Below are positions 27,414-35,957 of a DNA stretch of 64,000 bases, one piece after another. Position numbers and translations under genes: made by a program. Location: contig NC_014507.1 in the NCBI RefSeq assembly GCF_000147875.1, forward strand, positions 930,001-994,000. The letters run 5' to 3'. Position 1 is the stretch's first letter, and every line of letters starts with the position of its first letter. The DNA is from Methanolacinia petrolearia DSM 11571. GTDB taxonomy: Archaea; Halobacteriota; Methanomicrobia; Methanomicrobiales; Methanomicrobiaceae. The notes beneath the pieces were generated by a model, which did not search any database, was not told the origin of the DNA, and worked only from the letters and a program-made list of their open reading frames with translations.

Positions 27414-28022
27414 CTACCACTCGTCCGTCTCCATCTTCTTCATCCCGTCGGGGTAGAGGAACCACTTGAACGCCTTCGTCATGAAGGGCATCACGACATA
27501 TGTCAGGAGGAATACGAGGATTGCAACGGCGATCATCTTCTGGACGAGATACGGGATTCCTTCGAAGAGAGAGTTCTCGATTGGTGTGAGGATTGCGAGA
27601 ATCGGCCAGACCGCAAGCCACGTCACCATAAACTGGCGGTGGCGTTTCGGGGGCTTCATGATATTGTTTCCCGGGAGGGTGAACCAGGTTTCGAGCCCGT
27701 TGACGGCGTATCTCTTCGGCGGTGCGATCGTGAGCTCCTTCTCCCTTTCGATCCATTTTTTGCGTTCGTCCGAGTCCCTCCACCTGTTGAAGTCCTTTTC
27801 CGACCTGAACCTGAGGACGACCCTGAAGTCCCCGTCCGCCGGGTCCGACGGCCTGAAAAAGTTCACTCCCATGTAGCCGGGATAGCCGGAGAAATACCCG
27901 GACAGGTTCCTGATCTCTTCACTGAACTCATCCATCTTCCCGGGTTTTACATAATGCGTCGTCACCAGTGTGAACGGTTCGGGTTTATTGCCGGGTTCGT
28001 TTTCGGCTCCTTCGGTCGTAAT
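27414..28022 (-). CDS. ABM-domain (antibiotic biosynthesis monooxygenase-like) membrane protein
   Basis: The N-terminal half is an ABM ferredoxin-like domain (FTLVTTHYVKPGKMDEFSEEIRNL, RVVLRFRSEKDFNRWRDSDERKKWIE). The C-terminal half has three membrane helices (about FMVTWLAVWPILAIL onwards). An ATG upstream at 28091 is in frame, but its first 16 codons lie in an R3 repeat. A perfect AGGAGGA ribosome-binding site sits six bases before an ATT codon at 28022, so ATT may be the true start. Function unknown; ABM proteins often act on quinones or haem-like compounds. Confidence 0.7.
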   Translation of the reverse strand: MTTEGAENEPGNKPEPFTLVTTHYVKPGKMDEFSEEIRNLSGYFSGYPGYMGVNFFRPSDPADGDFRVVLRFRSEKDFNRWRDSDERKKWIEREKELTIAPPKRYAVNGLETWFTLPGNNIMKPPKRHRQFMVTWLAVWPILAILTPIENSLFEGIPYLVQKMIAVAILVFLLTYVVMPFMTKAFKWFLYPDGMKKMETDEW

Positions 28023-28043
28023 TGAAATTCCTCCTGTGAATAT

Positions 28044-28500
28044 AGGGCTCTTCGCTGTTTCATGTAGGTAAATAATTTGGGGATAGCACACATCCTCATA
28101 TGTTCAGAGACCGAAAATACTTCGCATTTTCTTATCCTCACATATGTTCGGATATTACATACATGTTTTACTCCGGCAACCCCGGCACCGGCGGCCAGGT
28201 CCGCCGGACGGCCCCTGCCCAGGGGCCTTGCCCGAAGATAATCTCCACACGGCACGCTCCGGGGACCGGCAAGGGTCCCCGGGCTGTTTAATTTAGTTTT
28301 CTCTGGCATATTTCATTCCGTACACGCCATGAACTTCCTGCGTTTTGCCGCTCAGAGGATACTCGTCTATCCCCTGAGTGGCTATCGCCATTGAGAGGCC
28401 CCGAGGTCGGGGCCGATCCGCGAGCCTGCTGTGCCGCTCGCGGCTGTCAAAAGCAGTGAAACTTTTATACCCGCGCCGATTAGCGAAGAGCCTAAAATAG
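28044..28500 (-). repeat. R3 dispersed repeat, long copy 1 (fills 28092-28520)
   Basis: Shares with 42827-43258 the blocks GCTGTTTCATGTAGG/GCTGCTTCATATGGG, ACTTCGCATTTTCTTATC, TTCGGATATTACATAC, CCCGGCACCGGCGGCCAGG, GGCCCCTGCCCAGGGGCC, GGGGACCGGCAAGGGTCCCC, TGTCAAAAG and GATTAGCGAAG. Strong hairpins dominate. Extra hairpins GGCCCCGAGGTCGGGGCC (28397-28415) and CGCGAGC..GCTCGCGG (28420-28447) are unique to this copy. No gene is seen. Confidence 0.78.
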
Positions 28501-28520
28501 TTTATTCCTGCAGGTTATTT

Positions 28521-29252
28521 CTATTTCCTGCAGACCGTTATATATCCCGAATGAGCGACTCTCGTCGAGGGACGGGTTCCCCTCTCGGTTCTCGTGAGCT
28601 CTCTTGCGATGGTCTCGTGGCAGACAACCTCGGCGAAAAGGGGTTTTGCCGTGTCCATCACGAGTATCGTGTGCTCGATGAACGGGGTGTATGTCGCAAG
28701 GTACCCCCCCTTTTTGAGAAGTTTCCAGGCGTGCTCGACATGCTCCCTTCCGATCTGCATGTCGAGGTGGACGACGTCGAACTCCTCCTCTCCTTCCGCT
28801 TCGAGGACGTCGCCGGCGATGACATCCACGTTGTCGAGACCTGCATCCTCGATGTTCTTTGCGCAGACCTCGGAAAACTCCGGCCTCTTCTCGTATGTGA
28901 CAACCGAAGCCGCAACTCCGCCGAAGAAGATCGCAGCGATCCCGCTCCCCGTTCCCGCATCGAGGACGCGGTCGTTTTTGTTCATCCCGGTGCAGGCGAT
29001 GACCATCCCGATGTCCTTCGGGAGCATGGGGGCGCCTGTCCGTCTTGCATAATTAAAAAAGTCGGTGGGCCTCGGTTCCCTGACCTCGAACTCGAAGCCC
29101 ATGTGGGTCGAGACCTTATCACCGGTCGAGAGGCCGACGAGCTCGCCGAGCTTAACCATTCCCTTGTCGGTCGAGAACTCGCCTTCGCCTGCCCTGACGA
29201 AGAACTCGCGTTTCCGCCCGGCGAGAAGAACCCTGTCGTTTTCCTGTATCAT
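28521..29252 (-). CDS. tRNA (adenine-N1)-methyltransferase, TrmI-like
   Basis: SAM-dependent methyltransferase that makes m1A57/58 in archaeal tRNA. The 243-residue chain has the N-terminal beta domain (IQENDRVLLAGRKREFFVRAG), motif I VLDAGTGSGIAAIFF, DVVHLDMQIGREHVEHAWKLLKKGGYL, and the C-terminal family signature GTRPSTRVAHSGYI. It is the last gene of a likely operon: RecJ-like, PUA, NAC, TrmI. Confidence 0.9.
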   Translation of the reverse strand: MIQENDRVLLAGRKREFFVRAGEGEFSTDKGMVKLGELVGLSTGDKVSTHMGFEFEVREPRPTDFFNYARRTGAPMLPKDIGMVIACTGMNKNDRVLDAGTGSGIAAIFFGGVAASVVTYEKRPEFSEVCAKNIEDAGLDNVDVIAGDVLEAEGEEEFDVVHLDMQIGREHVEHAWKLLKKGGYLATYTPFIEHTILVMDTAKPLFAEVVCHETIARELTRTERGTRPSTRVAHSGYITVCRK

Positions 29253-29268
29253 TTCGTATTGGGTTTTT

Positions 29269-29604
29269 TTATTCCGAAAGTTTCAGGATCGCCTCGGCGA
29301 TGTCGCCTTTGGCTTCCGTAAGGGCTGCCTTTGCCTCGTCCTCGGAGACTCCCGCCTGCTCTGCAACGAGCTTCACGTCGTCCTCTGGGATTACGGCCTC
29401 GGCTTCCTCGAATCTCGGCTCGCCGTTGATCTGGTATGTGGTCATGCCCTGCATCACAGTCGCGACGACCTCCGCGTTGTCGAAGACGTAGTTGCCGGAC
29501 TTCGTGTATACGACCACACGCTCGACATCCTCGATGGTATCCATCTTCATGCCGAGCTTCTTCATCATCTGTTTCATCTGTTTCGGGTTAACACCTGGAA
29601 TCAT
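29269..29604 (-). CDS. nac: Nascent polypeptide-associated complex protein (archaeal NAC)
   Basis: Ribosome-exit chaperone that forms homodimers in archaea. The 111 residues begin MIPGVNPKQMKQMMKKLGMKM, continue with the NAC domain (VVVYTKSGNYVFDNAEVVATVMQG), and end with a UBA domain (VAEQAGVSEDEAKAALTEAKGDIAEAILKLSE). Start is set by the GGGAGTTAAAAG-like ribosome-binding site just upstream. It lies 5 bp after the PUA gene. Confidence 0.95.
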   Translation of the reverse strand: MIPGVNPKQMKQMMKKLGMKMDTIEDVERVVVYTKSGNYVFDNAEVVATVMQGMTTYQINGEPRFEEAEAVIPEDDVKLVAEQAGVSEDEAKAALTEAKGDIAEAILKLSE

Positions 29605-29609
29605 ATCTT

Positions 29610-30083
29610 TTAACTCCCTTTTCTTACCTGTACTGCTACTCCATAATTAAATGCGAGCATTTCCTCCCCGGAAAGGACTGCGTTGCCTATGCCGAGGAAG
29701 CCTCCCTGCTCGTCGCAGACCATGACCTCGTCGCCCGCCCTTATTCCGGGGTCGGCGGAGATCACGTGTTTGGACATCGCGTTCTTTCCCGCTACGACGA
29801 ACTCGGCGACATCGTTTTGGACTGTCACACGGTACGCGGGTGAGGGGAGAATTTCGCAGAGCTTTGCACCTGCCTCTTTTCCGAGCGTGAGACGCCCGTC
29901 GCCCGCCCTGACCGTTGCAAGACGGGTCTTTCCGGACATCACGTACCTGATCCTTTTGGTTGAGGATAACCTGAAGGTGCAGTCGTCCGGGAAGAGCTCC
30001 TTCCCTGTGCCTCTTCCGAACTGGAAGTCGGCTATCGTCCTGACCCGCTTAAGCGAGCTGCTGTCTGAGGATTCTGTTGACAC
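29610..30083 (-). CDS. PUA-domain RNA-binding protein
   Basis: The C-terminal half carries a PUA domain (TVQNDVAEFVVAGKNAMSKHVISADPGIRAGDEVMVCDEQGGFLGIGNAVLSG) as in archaeosine transglycosylase-related proteins. The N-terminus (RVRTIADFQFGRGTGKELFPDDC) matches the uncharacterised archaeal partner family that sits next to NAC. No ATG fits; a GTG at 30083 that overlaps the RecJ-like gene by 35 bp is the likely start, and an ATG at 30155 would need a 107-bp overlap. Confidence 0.8.
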   Translation of the reverse strand: MSTESSDSSSLKRVRTIADFQFGRGTGKELFPDDCTFRLSSTKRIRYVMSGKTRLATVRAGDGRLTLGKEAGAKLCEILPSPAYRVTVQNDVAEFVVAGKNAMSKHVISADPGIRAGDEVMVCDEQGGFLGIGNAVLSGEEMLAFNYGVAVQVRKGS

Positions 30084-31428
30084 TTTCTGCAAACCCCTCT
30101 TCGGATTCTTTTGGAATATATGCGCCCGCCGCAATCTTATGTCCTCCGCCTGCACCGCCGAGTTTCTCGGAGGCTTCGAGCAGTGCGGCCTGGAGATCGA
30201 CTCCCGCCTGCACCATCGTCTCGTTGGTCCGCATTGAGACCTTGACGAGTTCGGGGTCGTCGGAGAGATAGCATAATACCATAATCGGGAGCCGCCGGTT
30301 GAGCTTCGAGAGCGCCATTCCCGCCCCGATCCCGACGATGGTGTCCGGGAACCTGCTGCCGACGTGGATATACTGGAGGTTGGAATATTCGGTAACGCCC
30401 TTGTCGAGGATGTACTCCATCATCTCGCGGATGATCTTCCTATGATGCCTGAGCATGTGCTCGGCCTCCCTGTACTCCTCGCCCCTGTCCCCGCAGCAGA
30501 CTGCACTTCCGGTGTAGGGCTTGACCCATCGTCCGCATGCGTTCAGCATCGTCGCGTATTCGGACGCGTTCCGGAGCGGCGTGTATTTCCTCTCGTCGGG
30601 GAAGATGTAGTGCTCGCCCCTGAGACGTTCGAGAGGTTCGCCTGCGGAATGAAGTTTGAGTGCGAGGCGGCCCATGATGCTCTTCCTCTCGTCCTCGTCC
30701 AGATCCTCCCAGACCTTCCACTTGCCGTTGGGCTTATGGAGCTGTATTCCCGCCTCGTATGTCAGCATGTTCTGGGCCTCGCCGGGACGGTTGGATATTC
30801 CGGGGATGTGAGGGTCGTCTGCGAAGGAGAGTAGTATATGGAGGGGTCTCGTGGATATCCCGTAGCAGTTGAGGTCGTCCTTTACGATCTCGACGTTGCC
30901 GAACTCTGCGCCGTCGTCGGCGATCTTCCGGGCGGGGCCGATTAATCCGCAGTTCTCGCGGGCCATCATATCGCCGACGTTTCCTATGACGGCGAGCTTC
31001 GCGAGGTCGATGTTGACGTCGTCGATCTCTCTTGCGACGAGGTATCCTACTCCTGCGGCCGAGAGCTTTTCGTGACCGTAAGGGAGTCCGTTCGCCTGAA
31101 TATATTGGGTATCGACGTCCTGTGTCACGTGGTGATCGATGATTACGACTTCACGGTCAGAGAGGCCCCGCTCCTCAAGCAGGTTTTGCTGGCCCGCCCC
31201 GAGGTCTATGAAGAGCTTGAGGGAGTCGTCGTCCGGCACGTGCTTCATGGTGATCGGCTCGAGCTGCCTGACGAAGACTGACCTGACCTCAATGCCGGCC
31301 CTTGCTACGGCCTGCCTCATGATCGCCTCGCTGGTTATCCCGTCGGCGTCGATGTGGGAGATTATCGTTACTTTTTTGGAATCATGTATTATCCCGGCGA
31401 CTGCGGAGATGTCCTTGTCGAGACTCAT
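30049..31428 (-). CDS. DHH-family RecJ-like phosphoesterase/exonuclease
   Basis: 459 residues. Motifs: HIDADGITS (25-33), FIDLGAGQ (73-80), DHH at 98-100 (VVIIDHHV), and DHHA1 GGGHKIAAGAYIP near the C-terminus. It matches archaeal RecJ homologues, which degrade single-stranded DNA or RNA and (as GAN) associate with the replicative helicase. It is the first gene of the leftward RecJ-PUA-NAC-TrmI operon. The ATG at 31428 begins MSLDKDISAVAGII. Confidence 0.9.
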   Translation of the reverse strand: MSLDKDISAVAGIIHDSKKVTIISHIDADGITSEAIMRQAVARAGIEVRSVFVRQLEPITMKHVPDDDSLKLFIDLGAGQQNLLEERGLSDREVVIIDHHVTQDVDTQYIQANGLPYGHEKLSAAGVGYLVAREIDDVNIDLAKLAVIGNVGDMMARENCGLIGPARKIADDGAEFGNVEIVKDDLNCYGISTRPLHILLSFADDPHIPGISNRPGEAQNMLTYEAGIQLHKPNGKWKVWEDLDEDERKSIMGRLALKLHSAGEPLERLRGEHYIFPDERKYTPLRNASEYATMLNACGRWVKPYTGSAVCCGDRGEEYREAEHMLRHHRKIIREMMEYILDKGVTEYSNLQYIHVGSRFPDTIVGIGAGMALSKLNRRLPIMVLCYLSDDPELVKVSMRTNETMVQAGVDLQAALLEASEKLGGAGGGHKIAAGAYIPKESEEGFAESVNRILRQQLA

Positions 31429-31562
31429 CTGTAATATTGTTGGTGCCGCGAGTTTAAAACGAAGGTTATTTTGCCAGATGCGTCTGTCTGTTGAACCACC
31501 GTAAAAAGGATTTACTATTCCGGCGCAAGAGTTCTTTAAAGTTGAATAGTGAGGATGGCAGA

Positions 31563-32990
31563 ATGAACGGGGATCTAATCGAATTCGAGGAGACGGGGAT
31601 AATCAAACCGGGGAGGATGCGGGCCGTGGACCGGAACGCGATGCATCTCGGCGTCGACGGGCTCAGGCTGATGGAGTCGGCGGGTTTTGGCCTTGCGGGA
31701 GTGGTCCGGAGGTATTCCCCGGATCTTGTCCTGGTTTTGTGCGGGAGCGGGAACAACGGGGGTGACGGTTTTGTCGCTGCCCGCCACCTCCAGAGGGATT
31801 CGGAGGTTCATGTGATCTACCCGGAGGACAGGGTGAAGACTCCCGATGCAATCGCGAACCTGAGACTGCTGGGGCACTGTTCGGTTACGCTTCACCCCGT
31901 TTCGTGCCCGGACGACGTGAGCGGCCTTTCAGGCCTTTACGAGAACGCGGATGTAATAATAGATGCGATTCTCGGGACCGGTGCAAGGGGTGATCTCCGG
32001 GAGCCGTATGCGTCGATGGCGAAGGCTGTCTCTCTCTCCGGTGCGACTGTGATCTCAGCCGACATCCCGACCCAGGGTATCACTCCGGATGTGGTCTGCG
32101 GATTCCACAGGCCGAAGCTCCACGGCTCCGAGCGGATCGACATCGGAATCCCGCTGGAAGCTGAGATCTTCACCGGGCCGGGGGATCTTACTATGATCCC
32201 TGCAAAAGATTCGGCAGCTCACAAGGGTGCAGGCGGGCGGGTGCTCGTCATCGGCGGAGGGCCATACCAGGGTGCTCCGTATCTTGCCGGGATGGCTGCT
32301 CTCCGTGCCGGTGCCGATATTGTAAGGGTCGCATCGCCGGTCGTTATGCCGTGCCCGGATATAATAGTCGAGGAGCTCGAAGGCCCGTGCATCTCGGAGT
32401 CGCACCTTGAGGATATTATAAGATTGATCGAAGATTCGGATGCGGTGGTATGCGGGTGCGGACTGGGAGATAAGAGCCACGATGTGATCGTTAAAGCCGC
32501 ACCGTTCATGAAGAAAGCCGTGTTCGATGCCGATGCACTTCGAAAACCCCTGCCCGTTCCCGGCGGAATTGGCGAGGCGATATACACCCCGCATGCGGGA
32601 GAGTTGGAGAGGATCTCCGGGTACCGGCCGGAAGGGACGTTGTACGACAGGGCGAAAGCGGTCAGCAATATCGCCGGTAATATTGCGAAGCATTCGACAG
32701 TTCTTTTGAAGGGCGGGACAGACATTATTACAGACGGCAGCCGTGTCAGGTTCAATCGCACCGGGCATTCGGGAATGACCGTCGGTGGAACGGGCGACGT
32801 TCTCGCGGGAGTCTGCGGGGCGCTGCTCTGCAAACTTCCGGCGTTCGAGGCCGCGTGCATAGGGGCGTACATAAACGGCTGTGCAGGGATGGCGGCCGGA
32901 GAGGCGGCGGGCGACGGAATGGTCGCGACCGATCTCCTCGAAAGGATTCCATCCGTAATACTTGGAGATATAACAGGAGATATAGAATGA
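31563..32990 (+). CDS. nnr: Bifunctional NAD(P)H-hydrate epimerase / ADP-dependent dehydratase
   Basis: Repairs damaged NAD(P)H hydrates. The N-terminal YjeF epimerase domain (about 1-215: [37 protein letters not shown]) is fused to the C-terminal dehydratase domain (about 220-475: [36 protein letters not shown]). The ATG at 31563 has a GAGGAT upstream and begins [10 protein letters not shown]; an ATG at 31491 would add a 24-residue tail that lacks family similarity. The stop overlaps the moaC start by 4 bp. Confidence 0.93.
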   Translation: MNGDLIEFEETGIIKPGRMRAVDRNAMHLGVDGLRLMESAGFGLAGVVRRYSPDLVLVLCGSGNNGGDGFVAARHLQRDSEVHVIYPEDRVKTPDAIANLRLLGHCSVTLHPVSCPDDVSGLSGLYENADVIIDAILGTGARGDLREPYASMAKAVSLSGATVISADIPTQGITPDVVCGFHRPKLHGSERIDIGIPLEAEIFTGPGDLTMIPAKDSAAHKGAGGRVLVIGGGPYQGAPYLAGMAALRAGADIVRVASPVVMPCPDIIVEELEGPCISESHLEDIIRLIEDSDAVVCGCGLGDKSHDVIVKAAPFMKKAVFDADALRKPLPVPGGIGEAIYTPHAGELERISGYRPEGTLYDRAKAVSNIAGNIAKHSTVLLKGGTDIITDGSRVRFNRTGHSGMTVGGTGDVLAGVCGALLCKLPAFEAACIGAYINGCAGMAAGEAAGDGMVATDLLERIPSVILGDITGDIE

Positions 32991-33457
32991 CGGAATTTAC
33001 GCATATAAAGGACGACAAGGCATACATGGTCGACGTGACCGAAAAACCGGATGTGGGAAGGGTGGCGGTCGCCGCCGGAAAGATCTATCTCCGCGAGGAG
33101 ACGGTGGAGGCAATCCGCAGGGGAGATGTCGTGAAGGGCAATGTCCTTGCGACGGCAAGGGTCGCCGGGATAATGGCTGTGAAGCGGACATCCGATCTTA
33201 TACCTATGTGCCACCCGCTTCCCGTCGGGGGCGTGAACATCGATTTCAACGAGATCAAGGGCGAGCCCTGCATCGAGGCGATCTGCACTGTAAAGACCTA
33301 CGGGAAGACCGGGGTCGAGATGGAGGCCCTCACCGGTGTCTCGATCGCACTTCTTACTATATGGGACATGGTCAAGTCCGCCGAGAAGGACGAGGACGGT
33401 CAGTATCCGGAGACCGGGATCGAGGACATCCACGTCGTCGAGAAGAGGAAAGGGTGA
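32987..33457 (+). CDS. moaC: Cyclic pyranopterin monophosphate synthase MoaC
   Basis: Second step of molybdopterin/tungstopterin cofactor synthesis. The 156-residue protein begins [20 protein letters not shown] and contains [40 protein letters not shown], matching the MoaC active site. Methanogens need this cofactor for formylmethanofuran and formate dehydrogenases. Its last 42 bases plus six downstream recur 4.3 kb away (37736-37783), marking the edge of an insertion. Confidence 0.95.
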   Translation: MTEFTHIKDDKAYMVDVTEKPDVGRVAVAAGKIYLREETVEAIRRGDVVKGNVLATARVAGIMAVKRTSDLIPMCHPLPVGGVNIDFNEIKGEPCIEAICTVKTYGKTGVEMEALTGVSIALLTIWDMVKSAEKDEDGQYPETGIEDIHVVEKRKG

Positions 33458-33463
33458 AGGATT
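33416..33463 (+). repeat. 48-bp direct repeat, left copy (moaC 3' end)
   Basis: Last 14 codons of moaC (from [10 protein letters not shown]) plus the bases after the stop. Identical to 37736-37783 except for one base (A at 33441, G at 37761). It bounds the left side of the 33464-37735 island. Sequence to the right, before the next gene, is AT-rich with no gene. Confidence 0.9.
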
Positions 33464-33564
33464 CTTCCCGGACCATATGAAACGGAGTATAAACTCATTT
33501 TTAGCATTATAATCTATTTTTTAGGATTTGAGAAAACCTGAAAAATTAAGAATTTTAAGATTAT

Positions 33565-34524
33565 TTATAGATCCGAAGCCTCTTTCGCGAGAAATGCCCC
33601 TGCCGGAGTTACCCTTACCCTGACCTCAAGAACATTCTCCACTGCCGAACGTATCCTTTCTTCAATTTTTTCGGATATTTCATATGCTTCCCTTACAGTA
33701 ATATCCGGATCTGTCTCTATAGTAATATCAACAGAGATAGCGCCTCCAAAACTTCGGATCCGGTGGTCTGAAATGAATAATACTTCCGGCAATTCTTCTG
33801 TTATCTTTTCGGTCAAATTCATAACATGCATCGACGGGTTGGCATCGATAAGCTCTTTTGCTGCTCCGAGACATTCACCGACACTGTAGATGAAGAGACC
33901 CATCGCCACAAGGAGGGTCAAAATCGTGTGTATCATCAATAATGACGGGGCAACGACCTGAATTAATCCGCTTACTAAAATAATCGCCATACATGCAATA
34001 TCAGCTTTGATTACTACAGAATCCAGCAGAAGAATCTGACTGTTTAACCTTTTTCCAACACCCCGTATATACCGGTAGAGAAGACACAACAAACCGATTA
34101 CGATTAAGGAAAATATAACGGTAACAGGTCCGTAATCGGCATTCAGTTCAGGAGATGGGAAAAATAGCGTCTCAAAGAAGAAATAAAGTACATATAATGC
34201 AACTGCAAGGGTAAAAACAAACATTGTAAGCGTTTCAATTCGTTGGTACCCGAAATGCATTCGAAAATCTGCTTTGTGCCCGCCTAACAGGATCATGGCA
34301 AGCAGCACTGCATCGGGAATTACCCAGACCAGATTTCCAAATCCTTCAATATAAAAGAGTTCATTCTCTGATAAATGCCATAGAATAATCTCCGATATAC
34401 CAATAAAAACCGTCAGTGACATCGAGAGAATGAATGCTTTTGAAGCGGTGATGGACCTGGGATCAGAGCTACTGAACAAGGCAGGGCGTTTTTTAGTTTT
34501 TTGTCTTAAATCCCCTTTAAACAT
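33565..34524 (-). CDS. Cation diffusion facilitator (CDF)-like transporter
   Basis: 319 residues with six predicted membrane helices and a C-terminal cytoplasmic domain (TEKITEELPEVLFISDHRIRSFGGAISVDITIETDPDITVREAYEISEKIEERI) typical of CDF metal exporters. Membrane positions HKADFRMHFGYQRIE (helix 2 region) and LLLDSVVIKADIACM (helix 5, D..IKAD) correspond to the canonical metal-site helices, but the usual HxxxD is D-x(6)-D here, so substrate is uncertain. It is monocistronic, with a palindromic operator-like site about 50 bp upstream. Composition is AT-rich compared with moaC. Confidence 0.8.
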   Translation of the reverse strand: MFKGDLRQKTKKRPALFSSSDPRSITASKAFILSMSLTVFIGISEIILWHLSENELFYIEGFGNLVWVIPDAVLLAMILLGGHKADFRMHFGYQRIETLTMFVFTLAVALYVLYFFFETLFFPSPELNADYGPVTVIFSLIVIGLLCLLYRYIRGVGKRLNSQILLLDSVVIKADIACMAIILVSGLIQVVAPSLLMIHTILTLLVAMGLFIYSVGECLGAAKELIDANPSMHVMNLTEKITEELPEVLFISDHRIRSFGGAISVDITIETDPDITVREAYEISEKIEERIRSAVENVLEVRVRVTPAGAFLAKEASDL

Positions 34525-34572
34525 ATATTCTGTCCCTTCAGACTAGAGTGGCGAACGTTTCTTTTTGAAATA

Positions 34573-34599
34573 ATATTATACGCAATATGCGTATAATAT
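34573..34599. promoter_or_regulatory. Palindromic operator upstream of the CDF-like gene
   Basis: Perfect 12-bp arms ATATTATACGCA and TGCGTATAATAT are separated by three bases, overlapping the expected TATA region of the leftward CDF-like gene (start 34524). Outer half-sites GAACGTTT (34553-34560) and AAACGTTC (34617-34624) surround it symmetrically. The site looks like a dimeric repressor target. A metal-sensor regulator is an inference from the neighbouring transporter. Confidence 0.55.
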
Positions 34600-34710
34600 C
34601 GTTTAATATCAAAAATAAACGTTCTGCACTATATTGAGAAAACCAAACATTCTTAGAAGTTTGGTTTTTGACTCTAATTTATTCCTTTTAGATTTTCAGA
34701 CGTATTTAGT

Positions 34711-35319
34711 TTAGGTAATTCCCTGCTGAGACTTTTTCTTAAGTGCAATTGATTCTACGAGTTGGTATGTACATTCCTCGGCAATAAGAGCAAAGAAAAA
34801 AACCCATGGAACAGCTATAGTTAAAATCAGAAATATAATCCCCACATAGGAGGTAACACGATACAAAAACCAGTGGGTACGGAGATTTCTGATTATTTCC
34901 TTAAAACCTGATCTTTTTTTATCTAAATATGGGATTTTCATTTCCTTATCGACCTGGTCGTTTCCAATTTCATCTATTCCGGAACAGAGGAGTATTACAA
35001 GAAGTGTCAGGATGGAAACTGAAAGTAATCCCGATACACCAAGGATAACCACGGTTGTAAAAATTATTGCCACAATTAGAGAAAAAGCAAAGTTGTCTAT
35101 TTTTCCGCATAGAATCACGGAAATTACGATTCCAAGACAAATCCCCGCAGCATATTGATTTAGTGCAATAATTACGCAATATACTATGCCTGTTACAGGT
35201 GAAAGGGCTAGTGCAAATTTCCGGTTAAATACTTTATCGTCATAACTTGCATCGATATATTTCAGACTGGCACCAATAAAGCCAAAAAGGATAATAATGG
35301 CAATATCCTCACCTAACAT
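34711..35319 (-). CDS. Orphan polytopic membrane protein
   Basis: 202 residues, not recognised. About five to six hydrophobic helices: 5-20, 36-56, 56-75, 78-110 (two), and 150-182. A soluble loop follows helix 4 (IDEIGNDQVDKEMKIPYLDKKRSGFKEIIRNLRTH). It ends in KKKSQQGIT. Strongly AT-rich. It lies between the transporter and the partner-switching genes with no close spacing to either, so it is probably its own unit. Confidence 0.6.
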   Translation of the reverse strand: MLGEDIAIIILFGFIGASLKYIDASYDDKVFNRKFALALSPVTGIVYCVIIALNQYAAGICLGIVISVILCGKIDNFAFSLIVAIIFTTVVILGVSGLLSVSILTLLVILLCSGIDEIGNDQVDKEMKIPYLDKKRSGFKEIIRNLRTHWFLYRVTSYVGIIFLILTIAVPWVFFFALIAEECTYQLVESIALKKKSQQGIT

Positions 35320-35477
35320 AATAATTAGATTGGATTCTTTTTTATTTTATAGATTGCCTGTCAGATTGAAGAGATATTCTGCCTGTAAGGCGAAATATAC
35401 GATATAATAAAATTCAGGAACAATTGTGCGGACATTGATCCCTGCATCTCCTTAATCAATGAGATTTCATGTTTCAT

Positions 35478-35906
35478 TCAGCCGTCTTCAATTTTTTTAA
35501 TAAGGTACAGGACGTTCTCGTCTCCTTCTCTATTATAAGATATAGAATCGGAAAACTTCCGTACGAGCATTATTCCAAGTCCGCCGATCTTCCTCTCTTC
35601 CGCAGAAAGCCCTGTATCGGGAACCGGTGCGTCTTTTAAGGGATTGAATTCATTGCCGTTGTCCCTGAACTCTATCTCCAGGAGATCATCCTTTAATTCA
35701 CACCTGAACGAAAAAGACCTGTGAGGGGCTGCATGCCCGATAATATTCTCCGAGACCTCCTCAAGCATTATTTCAGCGCTCATGCGGACTTTGGCAGGCA
35801 CGGCGAGAGACCTGAGGTATCCGGAAAATGCCTCCGACAAATGCGGCAGTTTTTCCTTCGTCAATGAATCCGTATCATAACAAAATATTTCACTCATTAT
35901 ATCCAC
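35478..35906 (-). CDS. Anti-sigma-factor-type histidine-kinase-like ATPase (RsbW/SpoIIAB-like)
   Basis: 142 residues of the HATPase_c fold as in RsbW: N-box EIMLEEVSENIIGHA, G1 EFRDNGNEFNP, G2 GGLGIMLVRKFSD. In bacteria such kinases phosphorylate a STAS antagonist and hold a sigma factor. Archaea have no sigma factor, so the target must be different. It is the third gene of a leftward set: STAS (37333-37680), SpoIIE phosphatase (35958-37319), ATPase. Confidence 0.85.
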   Translation of the reverse strand: MDIMSEIFCYDTDSLTKEKLPHLSEAFSGYLRSLAVPAKVRMSAEIMLEEVSENIIGHAAPHRSFSFRCELKDDLLEIEFRDNGNEFNPLKDAPVPDTGLSAEERKIGGLGIMLVRKFSDSISYNREGDENVLYLIKKIEDG

Positions 35907-35957
35907 CTGCTGCGCCGACAGGCTACAGGCTACCTCTTACAGCCGTGCCTCCGGACG

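Noticed and set aside
28310-28500. Possible riboswitch or known structured RNA before the R3 end
   Set aside because: Strong hairpins are present, but no riboswitch consensus could be matched and the sequence is part of a dispersed repeat.
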